Assembly (NCBI GenBank): GCA_030549495.1
Contig: JAUIRK010000501.1
Coordinates: 372,001-436,000 of the forward strand
From: Nectonema munidae
Lineage: Eukaryota; Nematomorpha; Nectonematoida; Nectonematidae
DNA length: 64,000 nucleotides
Direction of reading: 5' to 3'
Shown: positions 53,086-64,000 of the stretch, piece by piece
Layout of the letters: every line of letters starts with the position of its first letter
Numbering within the stretch: position 1 is the first letter of the stretch
The notes under the pieces: generated by a model
What the model was told of the DNA's origin: nothing
Database searches by the model: none
What the model saw: only the letters and a program-made list of their open reading frames with translations
Program-made: the position numbers and the translations under genes

Positions 53086-53322
53086 TTAAAAGTTTATTGG
53101 CTTTGTAGGAGATACAGATATTATGGGAAGAAAGGAGGTTAAAAACAGGTTTGGGAGCTTGTGTTTTTCTATAGTCTTATGTTTTATGTCTTCGTTGTAC
53201 TTCAAACATTTTTCAAAAAGATTATTATTAATATTGTTATTTAAATATTTGTATAGAAAACATCCAGCTTCCATATTCAACATATTCTGAAGCTTGTGTA
53301 AACATTTTTTTTGAATATTGGT
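53086..53322 (-). pseudogene. LINE C-terminal fragment
   Basis: The minus strand reads CLHKLQNMLNMEAGCFLYKY then LFEKCLKYNEDIKHKTIEKH. It aligns with IHYLLKLNDLFNLKVACFLH and FSKFLQYNDNIKHETRKAH of the LINE reverse transcriptase at 24.5 kb. About 75 codons remain. Same LINE group, independent insertion. Confidence 0.8.
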
Positions 53323-54416
53323 TTAATATGCGTGTACCATTTTAGGCTGAAAACGTATCTTAATGCTCGCGATACCAATTTTTTACACTATAATGAAAAG
53401 AAGTTAGAGATAATGATTAATGTATTGAAAGTTTTAATCTAGCTGGGAATAAATTTTTGTTGTGACGAATTTATTTGACTTATTACATTGATAGAAAGTT
53501 GGTGGGTGTGGTGAGAGAAGCCAATCTTGTTATCAATAAAGTAGAGTGACGCTATCCACTCCTATAAAACCGGCTTGAGATTGATTTAAATATTTCTTTA
53601 CTAATGCTCAAATTATTTTGACTAAATGAGATAAAAATTTTATCCAAATTTGTGCTAAAATATCAAGATTTATGGAATTATTTGTTTTGACGTTAGAAAG
53701 AGGAGAGAGTAGATACGAAAGACATCATCGTAAAGTAGCCACCTGCATATACTGGTTGTGGTAAACAAATAATTCACGTAACTACAAAATAATATGGGAT
53801 CAAGAACTTAAACTTTATTGTTGAAATTCGGAAAGAATCCAAATCAGCGTTGTATGACATAAATGATATGGAATACATAAAAGACGGGCATTGCTTTGAG
53901 AAGTCACAGAATGGCAGCGCTTAGATCGAATTATAAGAAGTGGATGCAGAATACAGGAAAACGAGATAGTTGGAATTCAAAGCCACATCCAAGACAAGCC
54001 TACTCATTAATGCCCTGATTAAATGTGGTGATTACCAAAATGTAAAAAAAAAGAAATATTTTGATAATTATTATTATTTCTAGACTATCCAAAAATCCTA
54101 TATAAAAAGTCTTTTTTTAGGAATATTTTATTTTAATTTTGACACATATGGTAAATAAAGTAATGAGTAGTTGAGGTTATCAATTAAAACGAAAACAAAA
54201 ACGTATTTTTGGATGAAGAGCTATATATATATATATTAGCATCAACAAGGGTTCATCGTTTAAAAAGATGAGTTCATCGAATTCGGAAAGAAGAGTCTGA
54301 AAAAGAGATAAATAAGGAATCCATCGAGATGTCACAACTCCGTGCAAGTTAAATGGAAAATCCAAATAATATAACGATTTATATTACAAAATGAAGTAAG
54401 CTGAAAGTAGGTATAT

Positions 54417-57333
54417 GAATTCATTCATTCATTCATTCATTCATTCATTCATTCATTCATTCATTCATTCATTCATTCATTCATTCATTCATTCATTCAT
54501 TCATTCATTCATTCATTCATTCATTCATTCATTCATTCATTCATTCATTCATTCATTCATTCATTCATTCATTCATTCATTCATTCATTCATTCATTCAT
54601 TCATTCATTCATTCATTCATTCATTCATTCATTCATTCATTCATTCATTCATTCATTCATTCATTCATTCATTCATTCATTCATTCATTCATTCATTCAT
54701 TCATTCATTCATTCATTCATTCATTCATTCATTCATTCATTCATTCATTCATTCATTCATTCATTCATTCATTCATTCATTCATTCATTCATTCATTCAT
54801 TCATTCATTCATTCATTCATTCATTCATTCATTCATTCATTCATTCATTCATTCATTCATTCATTCATTCATTCATTCATTCATTCATTCATTCATTCAT
54901 TCATTCATTCATTCATTCATTCATTCATTCATTCATTCATTCATTCATTCATTCATTCATTCATTCATTCATTCATTCATTCATTCATTCATTCATTCAT
55001 TCATTCATTCATTCATTCATTCATTCATTCATTCATTCATTCATTCATTCATTCATTCATTCATTCATTCATTCATTCATTCATTCATTCATTCATTCAT
55101 TCATTCATTCATTCATTCATTCATTCATTCATTCATTCATTCATTCATTCATTCATTCATTCATTCATTCATTCATTCATTCATTCATTCATTCATTCAT
55201 TCATTCATTCATTCATTCATTCATTCATTCATTCATTCATTCATTCATTCATTCATTCATTCATTCATTCATTCATTCATTCATTCATTCATTCATTCAT
55301 TCATTCATTCATTCATTCATTCATTCATTCATTCATTCATTCATTCATTCATTCATTCATTCATTCATTCATTCATTCATTCATTCATTCATTCATTCAT
55401 TCATTCATTCATTCATTCATTCATTCATTCATTCATTCATTCATTCATTCATTCATTCATTCATTCATTCATTCATTCATTCATTCATTCATTCATTCAT
55501 TCATTCATTCATTCATTCATTCATTCATTCATTCATTCATTCATTCATTCATTCATTCATTCATTCATTCATTCATTCATTCATTCATTCATTCATTCAT
55601 TCATTCATTCATTCATTCATTCATTCATTCATTCATTCATTCATTCATTCATTCATTCATTCATTCATTCATTCATTCATTCATTCATTCATTCATTCAT
55701 TCATTCATTCATTCATTCATTCATTCATTCATTCATTCATTCATTCATTCATTCATTCATTCATTCATTCATTCATTCATTCATTCATTCATTCATTCAT
55801 TCATTCATTCATTCATTCATTCATTCATTCATTCATTCATTCATTCATTCATTCATTCATTCATTCATTCATTCATTCATTCATTCATTCATTCATTCAT
55901 TCATTCATTCATTCATTCATTCATTCATTCATTCATTCATTCATTCATTCATTCATTCATTCATTCATTCATTCATTCATTCATTCATTCATTCATTCAT
56001 TCATTCATTCATTCATTCATTCATTCATTCATTCATTCATTCATTCATTCATTCATTCATTCATTCATTCATTCATTCATTCATTCATTCATTCATTCAT
56101 TCATTCATTCATTCATTCATTCATTCATTCATTCATTCATTCATTCATTCATTCATTCATTCATTCATTCATTCATTCATTCATTCATTCATTCATTCAT
56201 TCATTCATTCATTCATTCATTCATTCATTCATTCATTCATTCATTCATTCATTCATTCATTCATTCATTCATTCATTCATTCATTCATTCATTCATTCAT
56301 TCATTCATTCATTCATTCATTCATTCATTCATTCATTCATTCATTCATTCATTCATTCATTCATTCATTCATTCATTCATTCATTCATTCATTCATTCAT
56401 TCATTCATTCATTCATTCATTCATTCATTCATTCATTCATTCATTCATTCATTCATTCATTCATTCATTCATTCATTCATTCATTCATTCATTCATTCAT
56501 TCATTCATTCATTCATTCATTCATTCATTCATTCATTCATTCATTCATTCATTCATTCATTCATTCATTCATTCATTCATTCATTCATTCATTCATTCAT
56601 TCATTCATTCATTCATTCATTCATTCATTCATTCATTCATTCATTCATTCATTCATTCATTCATTCATTCATTCATTCATTCATTCATTCATTCATTCAT
56701 TCATTCATTCATTCATTCATTCATTCATTCATTCATTCATTCATTCATTCATTCATTCATTCATTCATTCATTCATTCATTCATTCATTCATTCATTCAT
56801 TCATTCATTCATTCATTCATTCATTCATTCATTCATTCATTCATTCATTCATTCATTCATTCATTCATTCATTCATTCATTCATTCATTCATTCATTCAT
56901 TCATTCATTCATTCATTCATTCATTCATTCATTCATTCATTCATTCATTCATTCATTCATTCATTCATTCATTCATTCATTCATTCATTCATTCATTCAT
57001 TCATTCATTCATTCATTCATTCATTCATTCATTCATTCATTCATTCATTCATTCATTCATTCATTCATTCATTCATTCATTCATTCATTCATTCATTCAT
57101 TCATTCATTCATTCATTCATTCATTCATTCATTCATTCATTCATTCATTCATTCATTCATTCATTCATTCATTCATTCATTCATTCATTCATTCATTCAT
57201 TCATTCATTCATTCATTCATTCATTCATTCATTCATTCATTCATTCATTCATTCATTCATTCATTCATTCATTCATTCATTCATTCATTCATTCATTCAT
57301 TCATTCATTCCTTCATTCATTCATTCATTCATT
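54417..57333. repeat. (TCAT)n tetranucleotide array, 2.9 kb
   Basis: About 729 tandem copies of TCAT (ATGA on the other strand). The only interruption I see is one C for A at 57311, close to the right end. Flanks are unique AT-rich DNA. The array is open in all frames because 4-mers repeat every 12 nt as Ser-Phe-Ile-His, so the 979-codon frame across it is an artefact and not a gene. Confidence 0.98.
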
Positions 57334-57339
57334 TTTTAT

Positions 57340-58429
57340 TTGGACGTGTGCTAACACAGAAATACTGTGTATGTTTGCATTCGTTAAAATGTTATGGACA
57401 ACAGCTCTTCTCTGCGCTTATCAATTCGTTTATGTCGAAGTCTTTTTCTTTTCCTTCGGTGCTATTTTTGATTCCCTCATTCACTATATTTCTATTTTCA
57501 TTTCTCAAAAGATTTCTAATCAAATAACCCTCACAATATACTATTAGAAAATTAATTAAAAATCCCTTTTCAAAGGATTAAAATGTCAAATTTTTAGAAA
57601 CGTTTTCAAAAAGTTTCTTATCATACATCATGGTTCAGATCTTTTTTTATATTTTTTTGTCAAGTTTGCATCCAAAGGAAAAATATTCTCTGCTAACTAA
57701 ACCACATATGGTGGTGAAAAGCTGAGTTTTAGAAAAATTCAATTATAAATTGTTGCTAATAAAGTGAAACATATGTGAGCAATCAAAAAAAGAAGCAACA
57801 AAAAATAGCCTTTATCCAAAAGTTAGTTTTTTGGGTAAATTTTCGAACATTATGCTCATTCAACACATGCACCACAATTGAAGAGAAGGGTGATGAGTTG
57901 TTGGGTTTGAAGTGAAATAAAGCAAAAATAATCAAAAATATGAGAATGCAAATAATTTCTTCATCCTCTAGATTTTTTTCACAAATGAAAGAAAATATTT
58001 TAAATCTTGAAAAGAGTTACTCTTCTTGGAAAGGGGAGTGTATCAATCTTTGTCCAAGATTTAAATTTTATTGGAAAAATCGCATTATTTCAGCTTGTAT
58101 TTAGCTTCATTCTATGATATATCGTCCTTCTATTTTTTTGACCAAATTCCTATAAATAGTCCTTCTCTTTTTTATTGGCTAGATTCTATCGTTTCACCAA
58201 ATAGAAGATACTATATTTCAAATATGAAATGTAAATATACTTCTATTTAAAATCATATAAATTAACCTTTCTTATGATGAAAATTCTATTCCATTTTCAA
58301 TGGAACTTTGGATATTGAATTCAAACTTGCGTTTGTGAAAAATTTAAAAATAATTACTTTTTCGACAATAAGATTATATCAAAGATAAAGACAAAATCAG
58401 GTAATTCCAATAGAAATAAAGTAAAAGTA
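57340..58429. other. AT-rich DNA right of the TCAT array
   Basis: No supported coding or repeat feature. Ordinary AT-rich sequence. Confidence 0.4.
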
Positions 58430-58633
58430 GCTGTTATAAAAAGTTCGCCATATGGCGTACAATTAGCATTACCACTATCAGTTATCTTATAGCGAAATCC
58501 CCATATGTGAGGTTCGCTGGTACCCAACTTAAAAAATTTCTTGGCGTGTGTGTGGGTATAGAATTTTTGGAGTACGGGTGATGAATGAAGAAATTTTTAA
58601 GCCTTAAATTTAGTTCTAATTTGAGTTAATGAG
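58430..58633. repeat. Dispersed repeat of about 205 bp, copy 1
   Basis: Shares about 95% identity with 61633-61847 in the same orientation, including GCGAAATCCCCATATGTGAG, GTTCGCTGGTACCCAACTT and GTGTGTGTGGGTATAGAATT. It contains a CCATATGGCG near-palindrome at the left. No coding frame is shared. Family unknown. Confidence 0.88.
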
Positions 58634-59984
58634 TCCATATTATGTTGGTTACTGCGTGAAACGTCACCAATAAGTTGCATAGCTTTCAAGGAATCTCAAG
58701 TTTCAGTTATTTATTGTAAAAAGTTGTATCAAAATAAGTTTTTTTGTTTTTAATTGAAATATCAACTCCAAATTAATCAAAAAGTTGCTGTTTTTAGGAT
58801 CCTAATCAAAAAAGTATAGAGAGTATTGGAATAAAGAATTTTAAAATTTGAAAAAAAAGAAAGATTTTTGGAATTTTTTATTTCATAATGGAAGATTTGT
58901 TAATTTTTAAGTATCTGAGTCCACGATTTAAAAAAAATTAAAAAAAGGCGATTTTTAAAAAAAAAAGTTGAGAAAAATACACGCAGATTAGACAAATTTG
59001 ACGGTGATAGCGAAGAAATTGAAATAGAAAAATACAAAAATTTTTGAGCAATGATAATCTTGATTTGTCGAAGTGTTACTCTAGCCTCTTCCCGTTCTTT
59101 CGTCAATGGACTAGTGCATCAAGGTAAAGAAATTTCCGATAAGCTGGAAAATAGTTGAAGCACAGATTAAAAATCTATTCATCCCTAATGATACTTTGTT
59201 GAAAAACATTGAGATGAAAGTAGTAAGAAAATAAAAAGAAATTTTGGGTTTTATCAAAAAAGCTTTTAATTTATAAAATTACTTTAAAAGTTAGGTGATT
59301 GTGAATTTTTGTACTTTTATCAAATTTTTTTATAATTGTCATCCTCATGTTTGTTTTAGTTTGCAACCTTTATTTAAAGCTTTCACTGTTCTGGGGGTAA
59401 GAAAGCAGCTTGAGGCACCCATGGATATGGAAGTCACATAATTTTGTGGGTATGGGTAGATGCTTGTCAGATTTTTGCTGATATGGGGAGGGGTGAGGGT
59501 AGGAAAAATTTGCTCTCTCCGGACTCTAGACAAATTATTATAACTATATATAATAAAATATATTATCCCTCTGGCCCCTTAATTCTAGTGAAAAGAGAGA
59601 ATCAAGCTCTGAGCGCTAAGAGTGAAGTGAGTGTACTGTATATCGTAGTGCATCGTATTCATTAAAATTCTGAACAAGCATTTTTTAATGAAAATAATGT
59701 TTTCTTGTTGGATTGTATGGATGGGAAAAGTGGCAAAATCTGTGATCAAGTCATGGAGTAAAAAATAGAAAATAGTGAATTATACTGACTCGTAATCACG
59801 CATTCTGCTTTGTAATACCAATATCATATTACTCGCTAACAGATGAGGTCATGCTAGATGGAAATAAATTTTGTTTGCTATATAATTAGCTTTTTTATTA
59901 AAAATTTTTTTTATATATATATAAATATATCCTGTGATTCCTTCTATTAGCCTACTCGATGAAATAAATGTGACACACACACAC

Positions 59985-60075
59985 ACATATACACATATAT
60001 ATCAGAGGTCTGGCAAGACCTCCGGGGAGACAACTTGCCAAACTTGCCAGCCTTATTATATATATATATATAAAA
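59985..60075 (-). repeat. Hairpin plus TA-tract repeat end, copy 2
   Basis: On the minus strand CCG then stem GAGGTCT / AGACCTC with loop TGCC (60022-60005), followed by TGATATATATGTG. It is framed by (CA)n at about 59970-59985 and (TA)n at 60056-60072. The loop and the CCGGAG lead-in match copy 1 at 32409, while the stem bases differ in a way that keeps pairing. Just upstream (minus strand) GGCAAGT occurs twice. Confidence 0.5.
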
Positions 60076-60079
60076 GGAA

Positions 60080-61632
60080 ATGTAGTGATCTTACTTTCAA
60101 TTTAGCTGGTCTGTACAAAATTTGTTGTGGAAAAAATACTTTGAAAGTTGGCATAGAGAAATTACATTGGTAAACATTATATAAATTAATCCATTTTGTG
60201 GTATTGAGATGTGCCGGTTCACTAATCACTACTTGGCATACTTGAAGAAAAAAATGAAGAAAGCCAAAGTGAAGAAAGCTCAGTAATACGAATGCTATTG
60301 TGTACAAATGTACATGCTTATGATTGAATTTAACTTGTTTTTAATTAAGTCCTGATTTTTACCCTTTCTTGTCGTTTGAATTTCAATTTTTCTGAATTCT
60401 AGAAATTGAATCTGAAGAGGACTGAATTATCAAAATTTTTTTATTCTATATTGTATATATTTGTAAATCAGCTTTTAATTTTTTTTAATTTAACTTATAA
60501 ATCCTAAAAATAGATTAAGTGGCATATAAACATTAAAATTCGAGTAAAAATTTACTGTTTTGTTGGTAAAAAGTTTTGTTTGCGGAAAATTTTTCTATCC
60601 AATTAGTAGATAACATAAATTACTAATTAACTTTCTAATTTTTGTATACAAGAAAAGAAAAAAAGAATTTTTAATAGAGAATGTTTCAAAATTTTAGTTT
60701 TGAGTAACGACTTAAAATGACGAATAAAATTTCATTTTAAAAATTTCTAGATTCAACAGCATATAAGTGCTCGCATTTCCAAAAAAATAAAATTAAAAAT
60801 TTTACACACAAAAGTTTACTTTTGAAAACTTAGTTTTAGAAGAAGTTGTACATTGTGATTAGCCTTTTTCTTGAAAGATATGTTCGCCTAACTCAATATA
60901 TTCTTGACGATTCTTTGTTCTATGAAATAAGAATGCATCTGTATCAAAAATATTATAGTCAAATAAATTGACTTATCAATTAAAAGTTGACTTTTGTTGA
61001 TCTAATTACTTGAATTTCTTTTACACATACTTAATTATAGAGATAACTATTTAAAGTATTTTAGAAGTGCTATTAGAAAACAAAAGGTGACTTTTAATTG
61101 CTGAAAGTAAATATAAATATAATTCACTAACTAGTATATTTAACTAAAAAAAATTTTAATGATAAAACATTTTATAGAAAAAATAATATATCATTTTATC
61201 ATTTTTTTAATCTTAATAATATAGTTTTTTATAAAAATTTAAATTTTTATACATTTATTTTTTTAAAAAAAAATTTATTATATTTATAAATATTTAAAGT
61301 AAATTAGTTATTCATAAAAATTTCCCTATATTTGATCTTTATACACGCAATTAACAGAAAATGTAATTTTAAGAGACCAAGGATCTGAGTTCAAAAATGC
61401 TCGCTTTTTAAGCCGCATATTACAAATTAGAAAAATATTTAGAAACGAAAGGAAAAGACTGTCGAGCAAAATAAGGCAATGTCAAGCATTTCGAACTTAT
61501 AGCCCCTGAATTTTAAAAAAAATAGCTTTCTCTTAGCAACAAACAAATGAAGAAACGCGATCAATTAAAAAAATATTTTCTAAAAAAAGTTCTTTGTTCG
61601 ATTCTTGGGATATGTTCCTATACCAAAAAATT
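60080..61632. other. AT-rich intergenic DNA
   Basis: No gene, repeat or RNA structure supported. Very AT-rich between 61080 and 61340. Confidence 0.45.
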
Positions 61633-61847
61633 GCTTTTATAAAAATTTGCCATATTGCGTACAATTAGCATAACCACTATCAGTTATCTTATAGCGAAAT
61701 CCCCATATGTGAGGTTCGCTGGTACCCAACTTAAAAAATTCCTTGGCGTGTGTGTGTGGGTATAGAATTTTTGGAGTACGGGTGGTGAATGAAGAAATTT
61801 TTAAGCCTTAAATTTAGTTCTAATTTGAGTTAATGTGAGTTAATGAG
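61633..61847. repeat. Dispersed repeat of about 205 bp, copy 2
   Basis: Second copy of 58430-58633. It has an extra TG in the GTGTGTGTG run and a 10-bp tandem duplication (GAGTTAATGT) at its right end. Confidence 0.88.
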
Positions 61848-63838
61848 AATAGAAAAAAATTGTTTAGCTTTTTAAATCAGTGAAAGCAGAGTGTATGCAA
61901 AGGTGGAAAAAATAAGCTAATCAGTAATTCTAATCACCGTTGATATTATTTCAATTTCTCTTAGTTGAATAAGTTTTTTTGGCCTAGTTATAAACAACTT
62001 TTTAATTGAATCACTCCTACCAATCAATACAACCGTAACGTTTTTCTATCAAGAAGGAAAGACTTTTTGTCGAAAGGACCTAGTGAAATTTTCGTAATGC
62101 CACTGCCTATGACTATAAAACCAATTCACTAAAGTCCCATACTCACCTGACGCTAACTGAATATTCTTAAAGAAATCATTGAAGTACTAAATCACTGATG
62201 ATCAATTAATCAACAATTTTTTGTAAAAATTTATTTATAAAACTAATCGTCAGAATTTTTGTGTTACCAGCTTATTCCTAATTTTCATCCAATTCCCAAC
62301 AATTCCAGATTTAGATTTTATCATTCACTATGATTTTAATTTCATATGCTTTCAAAGTTTAGCAATACTATATATGGAAAAAGGGTTATTTGATTTTTAG
62401 GCTTTTTAAAAAGTCTTTTTGCGATTATTTGTAGGATTTAATTTATTTTTAAAATATTTTGATGCAGAATGATAGATTTTAACTGTTGTAGCTTTTATAT
62501 CAATTGATTTAAGTTTACATTTACCCCTAAAATTTAATGCATTTTTTATATAATAACAATAATAATAATAAGGACACATAATAAGGGACAAATAAAAGAG
62601 TTTTAAATTGTAAAAGATAAAAAAGAAAAGACATATTGCTGATAAAACTTAAAAAGAAAAAATATGCAGAATATTCAAGAAAGAGAGATTAATTTTTTCA
62701 AGTGATTTAAAAAAACTTGGAAATAACATAAGCATATTGGATGTTAACAGTAACTCTATCCCCCTTTTGTTGAATATCAAGTGAAATAAGAAAAATGCTA
62801 GAAAATGTTATCAAGTTTACAAAACAGATGCAAATTGACTAGGAAAAGAAGATAGCTAGAGATACTTGATATATCAAATTTTTGCTTGAATCTAAAAGTG
62901 CTGATAAAATCCCCATCTTCGATTTATGAACTGATTGGAACTTTGCGCTTTCAAATCAATCTAAGTGAAGTGAAGTAAATTTCTCAGCATACATTTTTTG
63001 AATATCTTTAAAATGATGTATAACTAATATCTATACTTTATAACTCATTTTATCTTTTAAACTTATGAAGATTGAGTGCAAAAGAACCGACAATGTATTA
63101 CTATATCAATATATTAAAATGGAGAGCTTTTAGCCATTTTTTTTGAATAAATAAATATCTACAATATATTTCTGTTATGCGAGCAATGCCAATATTTGGA
63201 CCATATGTTAATGATATAAAGAATTAAAAAAAACTTTCGTTTAAGATGATGTTTCAGTCAGTTATTTTTATCGTGAATTTATTACTAACCATGTTGTAAA
63301 GATGTTTTAATTGTCAAGAAAAGTATGCATTGCTGCAGTAACCATTTAAAGTAGTTATACTGGAAGCATTCTTTGCTTTCAGTGTAACTGTCTGAGAAAC
63401 TAGAACGTATTTTGGAGTTTTTGTCAACAAATAAAAAGGATACAGCTTACTTCTAGTTCAATTTTAATATTACCATTATTAATAGTTTAAAATATCAAAT
63501 GTCATTTCAAGTAGTTTTAACTTTTTAGCTGATTTGCATTCAAGCGAATATTACTTTTAGTTTCCGATAAAAATTTATCACCACTACAAAAGTCGAAGTG
63601 AACCATATGCTTAGGATGGCAACTTGTTGAAACTAATATTGACTTTTATAGTATGTAAAAAATTTGCTGTAAAATTTTTTTTATATTATCTTAGAAATAA
63701 CAGGCAATCAAAACCTTGAAGAACGATTTAGAAAAAATATTGGTGAGATCTCAAGAATAAAAGTTAAAAGAGATCAATAAGAAATAATTTTGTCAAAATA
63801 AATTCTTTGACAATTAATTTTGAACATTCTGCTCTTCT
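61848..63838. other. AT-rich intergenic DNA
   Basis: No supported gene. A short (AAT)n run lies near 62555-62571. Confidence 0.45.
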
Positions 63839-63953
63839 TCAGATCAAATCTACCGTTAGGAGAAAGGAATGCAAGAAAGAGAGGATGAAGAAATCCTCCT
63901 TCTTCATCTTCTGCTCCTTATTTTCCTTTCTCATGACGGTAGATTTTATCTGA
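63839..63953. mobile_element. Foldback MITE or hairpin element
   Basis: Arms TCAGATCAAATCTACCGTTAG... (63839-63867) and its reverse complement at 63925-63953 match at 26 of 29 positions. The interior adds a second palindrome, GATGAAGAA against TTCTTCATC, so nearly the whole 115 bp folds on itself. Consistent with a foldback MITE; a small-RNA precursor cannot be excluded from sequence alone. Confidence 0.65.
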
Positions 63954-64000
63954 TGAACTTAAAATCAAAAGGGTGACAAACTTTGACACTGTAATGGTCA

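Noticed and set aside
54415-57354. 979-codon open frame across the TCAT array (Ser-Phe-Ile-His repeats)
   Set aside because: A four-base repeat without stops is open in every frame. There is no start context or domain, and the flanks are non-coding.
58900-59106. Minus-strand TKEREEARVTLRQIK peptide, reminiscent of ribosome recycling factor
   Set aside because: Only about 15 residues look similar, the rest of the frame is hydrophobic noise, and no other part of the family is found nearby.

Overview
The window is AT-rich (roughly 27-30% GC by eye), intron-bearing metazoan DNA. One real multi-exon host gene can be followed across it. Almost everything else that codes is the debris of eukaryotic mobile elements. 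The mix (piggyBac, Tigger/pogo, MULE with introns, hAT MITEs, RTE and Jockey/CR1-like LINEs, tRNA SINEs) suggests an invertebrate, plausibly an arthropod, but the species cannot be fixed from this sequence. I saw no bacterial-type operons, CRISPR arrays or rRNA genes, and no confident free-standing tRNA gene.

Layout. 0.4-2.5 kb: a decayed piggyBac transposase split by a 5'-truncated RTE LINE. 2.97-3.12 kb: a probable old SINE. 3.16-5.09 kb: a complete-ended Tigger element with one frameshift. 8.0-8.6 kb: a hAT MITE. 9.3-10.8 kb: a MULE transposase gene with likely introns. 13.6-13.95 kb: a GC-elevated island. 14.3-18.67 kb: a two-ORF LINE with zinc-knuckle ORF1, endonuclease and reverse transcriptase. 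20.5-24.2 kb: a second Tigger, broken by another LINE. 24.25-26.3 kb: a minus-strand LINE whose 595-residue reverse-transcriptase frame is still open, lying between 42-bp inverted repeats.

26.8-47.85 kb, minus strand: a neuronal calcium sensor gene of the NCS-1/frequenin type. I assembled it by hand as eight exons (186 residues, all splice phases consistent, one 25-nt microexon). Its introns hold a hAT MITE, a piggyBac MITE, several dispersed repeats, a retroposon with a 17-bp target duplication, two tRNA-SINE copies, a MULE fragment and a LINE fragment.

47.9-64 kb: mostly unassigned AT-rich DNA. It holds one likely minus-strand host exon (50.75-50.87 kb), a plus-strand coding-like fragment (52.64-52.81 kb), a LINE fragment (53.1-53.3 kb), an exceptional 2.9-kb almost perfect (TCAT)n array (54.42-57.33 kb), a duplicated segment of about 205 bp (58.4 and 61.6 kb) and a foldback MITE at the right edge.

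The calcium sensor would act as a myristoylated EF-hand switch. The transposons do not form a functional pathway with it: they are independent insertions, several nested, giving a relative insertion history.
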